The notes below the pieces were generated by a model. It saw nothing but the letters and a program-made list of their open reading frames with translations, was not told where the DNA came from and made no database searches. The position numbers and the translations under genes are program-made. DNA of 64,000 bases from JAGQZY01 sp964588335 (GTDB lineage Bacteria > Bdellovibrionota > Bdellovibrionia > Bdellovibrionales > JAGQZY01): NCBI GenBank assembly GCA_964588335.1, contig CAZPOV010000006.1, positions 100,389-164,388 on the forward strand. Reading direction: 5' to 3'. Positions 1 through 8,648 of the stretch are shown one piece after another; positions within the stretch are counted from its first letter, which is position 1, and the number at the start of each line of letters is the position of its first letter.

Positions 1-847
1 TGTTAACCAGCTGTGGTCCTTGTTGCGTTTGACCAACAACAATTCGAATATCTTGCTTCACAGTTTGTTGCCCGAGCAACTCGCGCTCACGCTCACTGGC
101 CAATTCAATATTTTCTTTTACTAGCTCAATTTGATGGTAGGTTTCTGAGGTCAACTCGCCATTCTCTAAGACTTGACTGGGAGTTCCGACAATCAGCCAT
201 CGCCCTTGATTGTTGGGGTCGCGTTGTAATTGCAAGCCTTCAGGAAGTTCGGGTGTTACGCGAAAGCCAATTTGACTGGGATCGTGATCAAGCAACAACG
301 AAAACGTGAAACTGTGCTCACCTTGTCTGTTGAATTCAAATTCGTAAGATAAAGGTTTTGCTGATTCCAAGTCCCATTGATACAGGAAGTCCTGAAACTC
401 TTGGGCGACCGGATTATTGATTCGCTGTTGGCAGGTTTGAATCTGCTGGCGTAGTATTCTCACGCTCTCTTGATATCCTTGATCTCTGGCTTCCTGAGCC
501 TGCTGGTAAGCTTCTAAGCTTGCAACATACTCATTTCTTCGGGTTTGCCATTGTTCGGCGGTGCGTTCCTGATCTTGCCGAAGCTCAGTGATAATATTTT
601 GAAAATTGATCTCTTGTTGTGCCATCGCCGCTTCCGCTTCAGAGTTGATACGCTCAATGGAGGCCTCGTACTCAGCGGTTTCTTCTGCAAACTTTTGCTC
701 GAGGGTTTGCTCTTCCGCCAATCTCTGGCTGTCGGTGATATAAGTTTCCTGCTGCCCGTGAAGAGGATCGGCATTATCCCCACCGAAGCCGCAGCTTGCG
801 AGTACGAGTGGTAAGCACAATTTAAAATACTGTTGTAGTCTAAACAC
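1..847 (-). CDS. Coiled-coil envelope lipoprotein, 3' end outside window
   Basis: The frame is open from a GTG start to the window edge, giving at least 282 residues; the C-terminus is missing. The start follows a GAGGAG ribosome site by seven bases and lies 12 bases after the stop of the AgmX-like gene, so it is the last visible gene of that operon. Residues 1-19 form a signal peptide ending in a lipobox (LVLASC), so the protein should be a lipoprotein. Residues about 30-130 are rich in Glu, Gln and Ala and predict as a long coiled coil; the remainder is beta-rich and resembles no family I know. Position in the operon suggests an envelope component of the TolQ/TolR-driven machine. The role is inference from context only. 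Confidence 0.8.
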   Translation of the reverse strand, partial: MFRLQQYFKLCLPLVLASCGFGGDNADPLHGQQETYITDSQRLAEEQTLEQKFAEETAEYEASIERINSEAEAAMAQQEINFQNIITELRQDQERTAEQWQTRRNEYVASLEAYQQAQEARDQGYQESVRILRQQIQTCQQRINNPVAQEFQDFLYQWDLESAKPLSYEFEFNRQGEHSFTFSLLLDHDPSQIGFRVTPELPEGLQLQRDPNNQGRWLIVGTPSQVLENGELTSETYHQIELVKENIELASERERELLGQQTVKQDIRIVVGQTQQGPQLVN

Positions 848-859
848 TTTTTTACTCCT

Positions 860-2056
860 CTATCCTTGTCGTGCCCGTTTTAATGTAAACGGATACGTCA
901 CATTGACGTTGACGTTTCCATGGGGCTTAGGGAACTTCCAACTTTTGATTTTTTTGGTCATACAGGATTCAACGCCCGCCGACTTAAGACTGCTGCGTCC
1001 CACCTGGACCATACTGACTCGGCCTGAGCCACCAATGATAAAATTGGTGACAACTCGACCGGAAAGATCCGGCTTGGTCTGCAAGCCCATTTCATAACAG
1101 TAAAAGATTTGTCCGATGTTGCGTTTGATGACAGCTTCGATCTGGCTCATTTCTAAACCGCCATTGACAGTCCCATCCTCTTGCATAGGATGTTCGTAGC
1201 CACCCGATCCGCCACCTATGTTCAATTGACCATATCCAGCCTGGCCACCGGCACGGCCCTTGGTTCCGTATCCCACTTGTCCGAGATCGGTTTTTCCACC
1301 ACCACCTGAGCGGGCACTGAGCGCTTTACCGGCCAAACTGCTGCTTGCACTGCCAAGGGATTTGGTACCGGCTGAATCTCCAGAACCTGAGTTTCTTAAG
1401 GCTGATTTCAACTTTAATCCATTGCCACGTTTGGAACCTTTAGAAGTTCCGCCAAGAGCCCCGAGGGCTCCCATTTGGTTGACACTCTTTCGAGCCTGTT
1501 TGCGCACGCGACGTTTCGGCTTAACCTTACTTCTAACTTTCTTTGCGACTTTTTTATTGCGATTGATTTTCTTTTTGGAAGCCTGAACAGTCGGCTTTGC
1601 CTTCGGAACCACTGTTTTCGTCAAAGGTTTGATTTTAACTGTCGGCGTTTCCTCTTTAATCAAAAGTTCATGGGTCCAAAAAGCTGAAAATATAAGAAAA
1701 AGAACAACTCCATGGACAACCGCTGACCATTTTAAAATTTTAGAGAAGCCTTCATCATTTTCGATTTCGATGGGATTGGCTATATAACTGATTGATTCAT
1801 CTTCACTAAGACGACGAAGGGTTCCAACTCCGGTCACTTTAATAGGCTGGTCGGCCATTTTGGCTACATCGAAAGACTGAACCAGTGTTAGGCCTTCGGT
1901 GTGGGCTTCAGATTTTGTAAAAGAAGACATGGCTTCTAGACGACCTGTGGATTTTTGAGTCACTAGGTAAAGCTTGGGTTGAGTCCAATTGAAAGATCGT
2001 ATGACCTTTCCACCGGCATTCTCGAGCACTAATGGAATAGGTTTGATCGACTTCAT
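860..2056 (-). CDS. AgmX/GltJ-like TonB-type protein with AgmX/PglI C-terminal domain
   Basis: A 398-residue inner-membrane protein. Residues 1-108 are a cytoplasmic-type domain, 109-128 a single membrane helix, 141-190 a Lys/Arg-rich stretch, 195-290 a Gly/Ser-rich linker, and 300-392 a TonB-like domain with the AgmX/PglI pattern: a YCYE motif (319-322), GRV repeats, a conserved Cys (365) and a WKFP motif (373-376). In Myxococcus, AgmX (GltJ) belongs to the trans-envelope gliding complex driven by the AglRQS motor. The gene overlaps the upstream small gene by ATGA, so translation is probably coupled. The likely role is transmitting proton-motor force across the periplasm. Family assignment is fairly secure; substrate or function (gliding, adhesion, secretion) is not visible. 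Confidence 0.82.
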   Translation of the reverse strand: MKSIKPIPLVLENAGGKVIRSFNWTQPKLYLVTQKSTGRLEAMSSFTKSEAHTEGLTLVQSFDVAKMADQPIKVTGVGTLRRLSEDESISYIANPIEIENDEGFSKILKWSAVVHGVVLFLIFSAFWTHELLIKEETPTVKIKPLTKTVVPKAKPTVQASKKKINRNKKVAKKVRSKVKPKRRVRKQARKSVNQMGALGALGGTSKGSKRGNGLKLKSALRNSGSGDSAGTKSLGSASSSLAGKALSARSGGGGKTDLGQVGYGTKGRAGGQAGYGQLNIGGGSGGYEHPMQEDGTVNGGLEMSQIEAVIKRNIGQIFYCYEMGLQTKPDLSGRVVTNFIIGGSGRVSMVQVGRSSLKSAGVESCMTKKIKSWKFPKPHGNVNVNVTYPFTLKRARQG

Positions 2057-2313
2057 TTGTAATCCTCCTGACTCTGTTTTAATTGAAATTTGAACTTCTT
2101 ACGGGGCTGTACCACCGAAATTAATTTCTTCTCCTCTTCCACCGACACTGTGGCCTCTGGAGAATGGGCATATCGTCCGTTGACGGTCGATCCGCTAAAG
2201 TTGGCATCGGTGACCCGTTCTGATTTCTTGGTCGGCGCAGTTTGGCTCTTCGGTTTGGCTTGAGAGAAAGGCGCCGTCAGTAAAAAACATAGAATTAAAT
2301 AAAACCATTTCAT
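2053..2313 (-). CDS. Small exported protein of the motor operon
   Basis: An 86-residue protein with a signal peptide (residues 1-19, cut after AKA-like SQA), then a short charged Lys/Gln-rich chain without Cys or a recognisable fold. It overlaps the TPR gene before it and the AgmX-like gene after it by ATGA on both sides, so it is embedded in a translationally coupled chain. I do not recognise a family. A periplasmic accessory part of the machine is a reasonable guess from position alone. Confidence 0.75.
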   Translation of the reverse strand: MKWFYLILCFLLTAPFSQAKPKSQTAPTKKSERVTDANFSGSTVNGRYAHSPEATVSVEEEKKLISVVQPRKKFKFQLKQSQEDYK

Positions 2314-5231
2314 GGTGTCACCTTTCCTTTCATCTCTAGCAGTCTTTGATCAAGAAAAGCCACATGTGTATGATGCGCCATTTTACCCTCTAACTGTCGA
2401 AGCTTTTCAATGGCTTCGATTTTAAAGGGATGGGCTTTCGCCTGCTGCCGCGCCTGTTTCAGTTTTGCGGCATACCCTGAGGGTGCAACACCCAGAGCTT
2501 GTAATTTCGACTTTTTATTTTCTGGAGCGTATTCAGCAAGAAATTGAGCTTCGTCAGCGATTAAATTTTCGATGTGTACAGAAGCATTTTCTCGCTCTTT
2601 GGTTTTCTCATCGATATACTTTTCATTGGCCCAAAGAGTTTTAAGAGTTTTCTGTATGGCTTGCGCTTCTTGCGTAAAGCCCTTGGTTTTATCAGCCATC
2701 AATAGTTGATACTGTTTGCGTTGATCGGCTGATAATCCTTTCGGTACGGGTAGACTGTTCAAATCTTTGACCAATCTCTGTTTCTCTATTTGCAAGACAG
2801 ATAACCCTGCCACATGCAGAGGAAAGTCACCACGATCGATAGCGGCGTTGGTAAATTCCTCGAGCTCATCGATCAGCTGCATCCGTTTGGCTGTGTCGGC
2901 ACCGGTGCGATGGGCTTGTCTTGAAATTCTATGTCGGGCCAACTTCGCCTTCATTGATTTGAAATGTGGAATCTGTACATGCCGTAAAAGAACTTTACCG
3001 GCAGGCTTTTTATCGGCGTTGGAGCCTTCTAAGACCTGCTCGGCGCCTTTAATGTTTTTATACTGACCAAAGGTTTCAAGCGCCAATTCGGAAAGAAGCA
3101 GTGGCGAGCCTTTGGTTTTAAAAAGTGTTTTCTTTATTTCCGCCCAAGGAACACGACTGCCCTGTACGATCTTGGCACGAATGCGATTGCCCTCTAAGAC
3201 ACCATGGTTGCGTGTTAAATACTCTTCATAGTATTTTTTTGGATTGATACCAGCCATCTCAGCCAACATGGCCAAACGAATCAAATCGATTTTTGCAAGT
3301 CGGCTGTTATCAAGGCGTCTTTTCTCATAAATATAGGCTTGCCGAAAATTGAAGCTGACTTGGTAGGCCCAAACCAGATTGTCGTAGGCAAAATGACTGG
3401 TCTTCAAAGGCAGTTTTTTATAGCGCAAAAGTTTTTTGCCTGTGCGAATGGTTTCAGCAAGGTCTTTTACCGAACGCGCCAATTGGATCTGGGTTTTCAG
3501 CATTAAGATCTGTTCTTTTTCATCGACGTCGGCAAATGGAACCGCCACCATTAATGTTAAAAGCTCTTTGCGGGTGGATTCAGAGGCATCCTTATCAATC
3601 GCAGCAATCGATTCATTGAGAAGAGCCTTTCTATAGACAGACTCAAAATCTTTTTTGTGTTGTGGAAAAGTTCCAACATAAAGCTTGGCATGTTTCATTA
3701 TCTTGCGGTTATTCTTCTGCAAAGCATAGATATCCAAAACCAGATCAGCCGCTTTTTTGGCTATCGCGGTATGGCCTTTTTGAACTTTCTCAGCTTCCAC
3801 GACCTCAGCAATCACTTTTTTGAAACTTTTGAGGGCGGCTTTATATTGTTTTTCGTCGTATTCGAGGTAGGCCAACTGATACTTGGCGTGAATGTGTTTC
3901 GGCCCCTTCGGGTCAATGACAAGATACTCGGTGTAGGCTTTTTTCTTTAACTCATTATTTTTGCTGGTCTCAGCTGAAGACATACTGGCATCAAGAGAGG
4001 CAACAAAAAGCTTTTTCTCTTTCTCCACCAACTCACGCTTTTTTATTATTTTGGCAGAGGCAATATAGTGATTGACGGCTTCAGGATAAGACTTTCTTAC
4101 GTCAAACATCTGCGCCGCCACGTAGTGCATGTCATAGGCATCATTGAAGGCGGCAAGATAAAGCTTCCAAACCTGGGCCAAGGTGGCTGTCGGGTGATCT
4201 TTTTCCACTTTATTCCAGAAGACTAGGAATTTTTTGGACTTTTCTGCATACTCATTGCAACGGAACTCGAGCTCCTTGCAATCAACTTCCGCGTAGGCCG
4301 CCGTTGACTTAGTGAAATGACTAATGGTCTGACTATCACGTTTTAAAGTTTGCTCCGCCATCGCCATCCGCAGGTAAGCAAAGGCTTTATCAATGGGACG
4401 CATATCAAAGTTTTCAATAATGTAAAGGTTGGCATCCAGATTCTCTTTGGCGCGTCCTAGACGATCAAGCTCTGTTGCTAGGAGTTCAATATTCTCTAGA
4501 GCTAAACTTTTCTCACTCAAATGATGAATCTCTTTGAGTTGTTTGCTATGTATAGGGCCTTTGGCGGTAAATTTAGCAAAGTCTTTGGCCACATCATTTC
4601 GCAACTGCGAGTCCATTTTTGCCTTCGAGGCAAGAATATCTTTAAGGTGGCGCCTGGCTAATGAGTATTTCCCCGCATTGAATTCACACCACGCCATACG
4701 ATAGCGGGTCAACGGCGTATATAGAGCGCTGTTTCTGTTGATGGCACGACGAAAATCAGTGTAGGCCGCAGCGTATTTTTGGCCTAGGAATTTTTCTTCA
4801 GCTTCGTGCAAATAAACCAAGGCTTTTAATTTTTTAGAATACTTTCGATTGTTAATAATACTGCGATTGAATTTGTGCACTTGAGTTTTTTGGTTCAAAA
4901 GAACATAGGACTGGGCAATTTGTTGGTAGGCTCGCAGCTGCTCATCCCCAGACAGTCGATCAAAGATTTGTCGGTAAAGTTTTAGGCCTTTTTGACGATC
5001 GGTGACCGATCCCAAGCAGGCATTACAATTGTCTTTTTCTTCTTCTTTTAATTGCTTTAATCTTGAGCGGTCGGCGTACAGATCAGCCAATCGAAGTTTC
5101 AATGGCACAGCAGCCGAGGCCCCACCACCGATTTCCATTTTCTCAATCAGAGCATCATGGGTCGCCATGTCCATCTCGGTGGCCATGGTAAAACTCGAAT
5201 AAAATAAGACGACTACGATGAACTGTTTCAA
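2310..5231 (-). CDS. Large exported TPR-repeat protein of the motor operon
   Basis: A 973-residue protein with an N-terminal signal peptide (about 1-17), then almost entirely alpha-helical repeats rich in Lys, Ala, Leu and aromatic residues in the TPR pattern, for example around residues 135-200 and 380-520. The C-terminal quarter is a long charged helix region that may be a coiled coil. TPR proteins such as GltE occur in Myxococcus gliding complexes; this one is much longer. It starts two bases after the ExbD-like gene ends and overlaps the next gene by ATGA. Its likely role is a periplasmic scaffold for the machine; that is inference. A CNAC pair near residue 70 could form a disulphide. Confidence 0.8.
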   Translation of the reverse strand: MKQFIVVVLFYSSFTMATEMDMATHDALIEKMEIGGGASAAVPLKLRLADLYADRSRLKQLKEEEKDNCNACLGSVTDRQKGLKLYRQIFDRLSGDEQLRAYQQIAQSYVLLNQKTQVHKFNRSIINNRKYSKKLKALVYLHEAEEKFLGQKYAAAYTDFRRAINRNSALYTPLTRYRMAWCEFNAGKYSLARRHLKDILASKAKMDSQLRNDVAKDFAKFTAKGPIHSKQLKEIHHLSEKSLALENIELLATELDRLGRAKENLDANLYIIENFDMRPIDKAFAYLRMAMAEQTLKRDSQTISHFTKSTAAYAEVDCKELEFRCNEYAEKSKKFLVFWNKVEKDHPTATLAQVWKLYLAAFNDAYDMHYVAAQMFDVRKSYPEAVNHYIASAKIIKKRELVEKEKKLFVASLDASMSSAETSKNNELKKKAYTEYLVIDPKGPKHIHAKYQLAYLEYDEKQYKAALKSFKKVIAEVVEAEKVQKGHTAIAKKAADLVLDIYALQKNNRKIMKHAKLYVGTFPQHKKDFESVYRKALLNESIAAIDKDASESTRKELLTLMVAVPFADVDEKEQILMLKTQIQLARSVKDLAETIRTGKKLLRYKKLPLKTSHFAYDNLVWAYQVSFNFRQAYIYEKRRLDNSRLAKIDLIRLAMLAEMAGINPKKYYEEYLTRNHGVLEGNRIRAKIVQGSRVPWAEIKKTLFKTKGSPLLLSELALETFGQYKNIKGAEQVLEGSNADKKPAGKVLLRHVQIPHFKSMKAKLARHRISRQAHRTGADTAKRMQLIDELEEFTNAAIDRGDFPLHVAGLSVLQIEKQRLVKDLNSLPVPKGLSADQRKQYQLLMADKTKGFTQEAQAIQKTLKTLWANEKYIDEKTKERENASVHIENLIADEAQFLAEYAPENKKSKLQALGVAPSGYAAKLKQARQQAKAHPFKIEAIEKLRQLEGKMAHHTHVAFLDQRLLEMKGKVTP

Positions 5232-5232
5232 A

Positions 5233-5724
5233 CTACTTCCCGATCACTGCAAATTTAATGTTTTCAAAACCACTTTGGACCGCCACCGCAAGAATGGGGC
5301 TGATACCTGAATAATCCGAGGCTTTGTCGGCCTGAATCACTAAGTTGCCAGAGCGCTCGTCGCCCTGTTCTTTCAACTGTTTTTGTAAATCCTGTAAATG
5401 AGAAAGAAGCTCTCCAGCATTCATTTCGGCTTCGTTGACTATATATTTATTCTCGACGACTCGAACGTTTACGCCCGGCTTAAGAGTCTGGCTTTGACTG
5501 GCTTGCGGAAGACTGATCTCTTTATCGATTTTAACATCCTTCCCCGACTGCTGGGTTGTGACGAGAAGATAGATGACGATCACTGCGAAGGCGTCCACCA
5601 AAGATGTCAACATCAGGGGTGCTGCCATCTTCAAAAGATTGACAGGGCTTTTTTTCGGTCGCACCCGAGCCATCGACTCTATGGGTGATCGTAATTTTTC
5701 TTGTTTAATCGATCCAAATTTCAT
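5233..5724 (-). CDS. ExbD/TolR-family motor protein with intact membrane aspartate
   Basis: A 163-residue single-pass inner-membrane protein. A basic cytoplasmic N-terminus (1-33) is followed by one membrane helix (about 34-55) carrying the SLVDAF motif; Asp44 aligns with the proton-relay aspartate of ExbD and TolR. The periplasmic part (60-163) has the ExbD-type mixed fold. Together with the TolQ-like protein and the second TolR-like protein it should form a proton channel, as AglR/AglQ/AglS do in Myxococcus. It sits six bases downstream of the other ExbD-like gene. This copy is probably the one that carries protons. Confidence 0.88.
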   Translation of the reverse strand: MKFGSIKQEKLRSPIESMARVRPKKSPVNLLKMAAPLMLTSLVDAFAVIVIYLLVTTQQSGKDVKIDKEISLPQASQSQTLKPGVNVRVVENKYIVNEAEMNAGELLSHLQDLQKQLKEQGDERSGNLVIQADKASDYSGISPILAVAVQSGFENIKFAVIGK

Positions 5725-5730
5725 TTTTCC

Positions 5731-6165
5731 TCACAAGCTTGGCTCGATGCCGATTTCTTTAAGTTCCATTTTCTTTAAAACCGCTAAGACCGCTACCAGG
5801 TTTTCGTATTTGGTTGATTTCTTAGGTCTAATAAAGGCCATTTTGATGTCGGGGTAATTCTGTTGTAGTTTTTCGATAACCGGCTCCATCTCTGTCGCCT
5901 CAACCTCAGACACATTGACTTTGACGGTTTCCACAGTTTGACCTTTTTGCTCAACACCCACACTGTAAACATTATTGGACAGTAATGAGATGGCAAACCG
6001 ATCGGGCTCACCCTTGTTGTCGGAGCTTTCACCGATGGCTTGTTTCACATCCATCGTACCCACCGGTAACCAGACCGCTGTTAGAAGTAAAAAACTAATC
6101 AAAACAGCGAGCAGTGAAATCACTGGTAGGAGATTGACATCGAAATTTGTTTCATTGCTTTCCAT
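5731..6165 (-). CDS. ExbD/TolR-family protein lacking the membrane aspartate
   Basis: A 144-residue single-pass membrane protein. The N-terminal DVNLLPVISLLAVL aligns residue for residue with the ExbD consensus, in which the residue after PxI is the proton-binding Asp; here it is Ser17. The helix runs to about residue 33 and the rest is an ExbD-type periplasmic domain. It lies between the TolQ-like gene (28-base gap) and the Asp-bearing ExbD gene (5-base gap). The missing aspartate suggests a structural or regulatory subunit in a mixed TolR dimer, not a proton carrier. That asymmetry is inferred from alignment by eye. Confidence 0.85.
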   Translation of the reverse strand: MESNETNFDVNLLPVISLLAVLISFLLLTAVWLPVGTMDVKQAIGESSDNKGEPDRFAISLLSNNVYSVGVEQKGQTVETVKVNVSEVEATEMEPVIEKLQQNYPDIKMAFIRPKKSTKYENLVAVLAVLKKMELKEIGIEPSL

Positions 6166-6193
6166 GGGTTTTCTCCTCGAGATTCCTATTTAT

Positions 6194-6889
6194 TTACTGA
6201 GCGGCTTGACGTCGACGCACCTTACGCTGTGGAACAGACTCGTACTTGAAGCTTAACCAGTTGAAGGCTTTTAAAGCGGCCTGGTTCAGGTCCTCAGAAA
6301 GGTTGTTGGCTCGGTTGTGTAAAAGTCCGAAGGCCACCAACGCCGGGATAGCCATAATTAGACCATAAGCGGTGGTGTTCATTGCCATCGCGATACCGGC
6401 CGTTAACTGAGCCGCTTTTTCAACAGGGTCCATGTCACCAACGGCCGAGAAGGCGTGGATCAAACCAACGATGGTTCCAAGAAGACCCAAAAGAGTCCCG
6501 GTGTTACCAAGCATTGAAAGGAGTCCTGTTCGTTTGTTAAGTTGTGAATTTTCTTTTAAAAGCACTTCGTCCATGCGCGCCTGGATTTCGTCACGTCCTC
6601 CCATTTCAAGAGCCGCACTAGCACCCGCTCGCACCACGCGACCAATGGGATTGTCAGGGGGTAAAGTGTTGGTTCGGTCAATCACTTGCTCAAGACGACC
6701 GGCTTTAATATCAGATTCAAAACTATTGATGAGTAATCCATTATTGGTGTCTTTAGCGATATAGAGTTTGATCGCTCGCTCAGCGATGATGGCAATTGAA
6801 AACACTTGCGCCACAAAAATGGCCCACATCCAAATACCACCTTGCGAGAAGGCTGCGACAATTGATTGAACTAAACTTAGATTTTCCAT
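6194..6889 (-). CDS. TolQ/ExbB/MotA-family proton channel protein (AglR-like)
   Basis: A 231-residue inner-membrane protein with three membrane helices (about 15-38, 122-147 and 162-190). The GTLLGLLGTIVGLIHAF and TAYGLIMAIPAL stretches are hallmarks of the MotA/TolQ/ExbB proton-channel family. The C-terminus is basic. An AGGAGCGTGT ribosome site precedes the ATG. As first gene of the operon it should form the channel with the two ExbD-like proteins and energise the AgmX-like protein. Gene order (TolQ, two TolR, TPR, AgmX) resembles the Myxococcus gliding clusters more than tol-pal or exb-tonB. Confidence 0.9.
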   Translation of the reverse strand: MENLSLVQSIVAAFSQGGIWMWAIFVAQVFSIAIIAERAIKLYIAKDTNNGLLINSFESDIKAGRLEQVIDRTNTLPPDNPIGRVVRAGASAALEMGGRDEIQARMDEVLLKENSQLNKRTGLLSMLGNTGTLLGLLGTIVGLIHAFSAVGDMDPVEKAAQLTAGIAMAMNTTAYGLIMAIPALVAFGLLHNRANNLSEDLNQAALKAFNWLSFKYESVPQRKVRRRQAAQ

Positions 6890-7196
6890 ACACGCTCCTG
6901 TATTCGTTTAACACCTGAACAGTAATACACATTTGGTGCCAAGCCTGTGCGGCGGCTGGTTTCGAATTAAGGCTCAACCGCTGTGAAATCTTTTTAGCGA
7001 GGTGCCGTAGAAAGTCACCTTTTGCAGAGACTAGAGAATTCTTGGCTGGGGAAGTAAAAACCACCTCGCCAATCGGCATCGCCTTGAGTTTTTCTAAATC
7101 CTTCAAAAAATCCACCAAAAATGCACAGATCTTTAAAGAGCACGAGACAGAAATAAAATAGAGTGTTATCTGCTTTCAGCAAAGGGGGGCTTTTTT
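6890..7196. other. Divergent intergenic region between motor operon and exported-protein gene
   Basis: About 300 bases separate the TolQ-like start from the plus-strand gene at 7197. Promoters for both should lie here, but I see no convincing -35/-10 pair. A minus-strand frame starting at TTG 7118 is open through most of it and then runs 110 bases out of frame into the TolQ-like gene; it lacks a clear ribosome site and I do not call it. Confidence 0.4.
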
Positions 7197-7661
7197 ATGA
7201 GTCGAATTTTATCCAGTTTCATTTTTTTATTGTTTTGTCAGATGGCCTCGGCCACGGTTGACGCCTACACATCGGCTTGGATCGTTGTGAAAGACCTACA
7301 GCAGGAAGACCAGTTTTGGTTGAAACAAGTGCCAATTATTGGTTGCTTTGGATTGCCGCAGGGACCAACATTGGAGCAATTTGTATCTCCTTATCGCGTC
7401 CGCGCCACCATGGGCTGTGGCTATACCCAGGCGCCCATGAAAAATATCAATGAATTAAGTTGCGCAAAAGTGCTAAGCACAGTTGAAAACAGTGACTACG
7501 CAAGCTTTGGTCGAATTGTTCTCGATATTTCGAAGTGTCAGTTTAAAAACAACGCGCGCTACATCACCTTGGTGCGGACGGCGGCCGCCCGCAACTTTCC
7601 ACAAACCAAAAATGGCAAGGTCCAGGCTGATAAAGAAGTCGAGCTTATTCTAAAGAAATAA
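7197..7661 (+). CDS. Exported protein of unknown function with four cysteines
   Basis: A 154-residue protein with a signal peptide (1-19, ending in ASA). The mature chain has four Cys (at GCFG, GCGY, SCAK and KCQF), which could form two disulphides, and a conserved-looking mixed alpha/beta composition. A GGGG-rich ribosome site lies just before the ATG. It stands alone between the divergent motor operon and the amidase operon. I do not recognise a family; periplasmic location is inferred from the signal peptide. Confidence 0.75.
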   Translation: MSRILSSFIFLLFCQMASATVDAYTSAWIVVKDLQQEDQFWLKQVPIIGCFGLPQGPTLEQFVSPYRVRATMGCGYTQAPMKNINELSCAKVLSTVENSDYASFGRIVLDISKCQFKNNARYITLVRTAAARNFPQTKNGKVQADKEVELILKK

Positions 7662-7784
7662 TTCTTAGGCTCATCTCCCCCTTTTGTCTCGGCTGGTTTA
7701 AAAGCCATCGGCAAAGGGGCCTTTAATCGGTCGTAAGTGTGAAGTCATCGAGACCGCCGAATGCCTGAACTGGACAAAGGTATC

Positions 7785-7807
7785 AGCTCAAGGTGTTGCC
7801 TTGAGCT
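7785..7807 (+). promoter_or_regulatory. Perfect 9-base inverted repeat in the amidase leader
   Basis: AGCTCAAGG, a five-base loop and CCTTGAGCT form a strong hairpin about 80 bases before the amidase start. The following bases are pyrimidine-rich but lack an uninterrupted T run, so a simple terminator is doubtful. It may be an attenuator, an mRNA-stability element or a terminator for the upstream gene. Confidence 0.45.
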
Positions 7808-7889
7808 CTGCCTCTTCTATGTCCTTTCTTTTGTCTGGAACTTGGTTGGCATTATTTATCCGCCCCAGGCATGGGGTTAAGATATAAGG

Positions 7890-8648
7890 ATGAGAAAGTG
7901 GATTCCCCTTGTTGTCTTTATTTTATCTTCGACCTCTCAGGCGGCCCTTCGCGTGACCATCGACCCTGGGCACGGTGGCAGTGAGAAAGGCGCTGTTCAT
8001 GGAGGGGTGATTGAAGCTCAAGTGGCGCTGCAAATTTCTCAACGATTGTATCGGCACATGAAAAACGACCCAACCTTTGAAACCCAGATTTTACGAACCT
8101 CCGATAGCAAAAGTATTGAGCTTGAGGATCGCGTGAAACGTTCAGAAGACTTTAACACTGACTTGTTTGTTTCGATTCATGCCAATGCCAATCCCAATCC
8201 AAAAGTTTCAGGTATCGAATTCTATATTCAAAACCAACTGCCGGTGGATGAAGAGTCACTGTTTCTAGCCCACATGGAGCACGGTCCCGCTAACGAAAAA
8301 GAAAAGCGCCCGAAAGGCGATGTCGAAAGCATTCTCTACGACTTGGAAAAATCAAACAAAATTCTTACCAGTTATCAAGTCAGTGGATATCTGCGAAAAA
8401 AATGGCAGCAGCGCAAGCGCTATCCGATTCGTCAAGGTCCTTTCTACGTCTTGAGCCAAACTGAAACTCCAGCGGTGTTGATCGAAGTTGGCTACCTGAC
8501 CAATAACAGAGAACGTAAGAGACTGACCCATAAAGACTTTCAAGAGTCACTTGCCCGAAAAATCCACATCGCTTTAAAAGACTATGCGAAAAACATGGAC
8601 AAACTTCCGTTTGGCATTCTAAAACCACAGAATGCAAAGACACGATAA
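7890..8648 (+). CDS. N-acetylmuramoyl-L-alanine amidase, AmiC/Amidase_3 family
   Basis: A 252-residue exported zinc amidase that cuts the bond between muramic acid and the peptide stem of peptidoglycan. A signal peptide (1-19) is followed directly by the catalytic domain. Zinc ligands are visible as His28 (DPGHGG), Glu42 and His97 (SIHANA), and the catalytic Glu is Glu199 (LIEVGYLTN). No AMIN targeting domain or SPOR/LysM repeat is present, so it is a minimal enzyme. It overlaps rph by 17 bases and opens an operon of RNA and nucleotide genes. Roles in cell separation or in envelope remodelling during predation are both possible. Confidence 0.9.
   Translation: MRKWIPLVVFILSSTSQAALRVTIDPGHGGSEKGAVHGGVIEAQVALQISQRLYRHMKNDPTFETQILRTSDSKSIELEDRVKRSEDFNTDLFVSIHANANPNPKVSGIEFYIQNQLPVDEESLFLAHMEHGPANEKEKRPKGDVESILYDLEKSNKILTSYQVSGYLRKKWQQRKRYPIRQGPFYVLSQTETPAVLIEVGYLTNNRERKRLTHKDFQESLARKIHIALKDYAKNMDKLPFGILKPQNAKTR

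Noticed and set aside
514..783. 89-codon minus-strand frame near the window start
   Set aside because: It is an out-of-frame shadow of the lipoprotein that starts with GTG at 847, which has the ribosome site and lipobox.
6780..7118. 112-codon minus-strand frame upstream of and overlapping the TolQ-like gene
   Set aside because: It begins at TTG/GTG without a ribosome site and runs 110 bases out of frame into a well-supported gene; no recognisable protein features.
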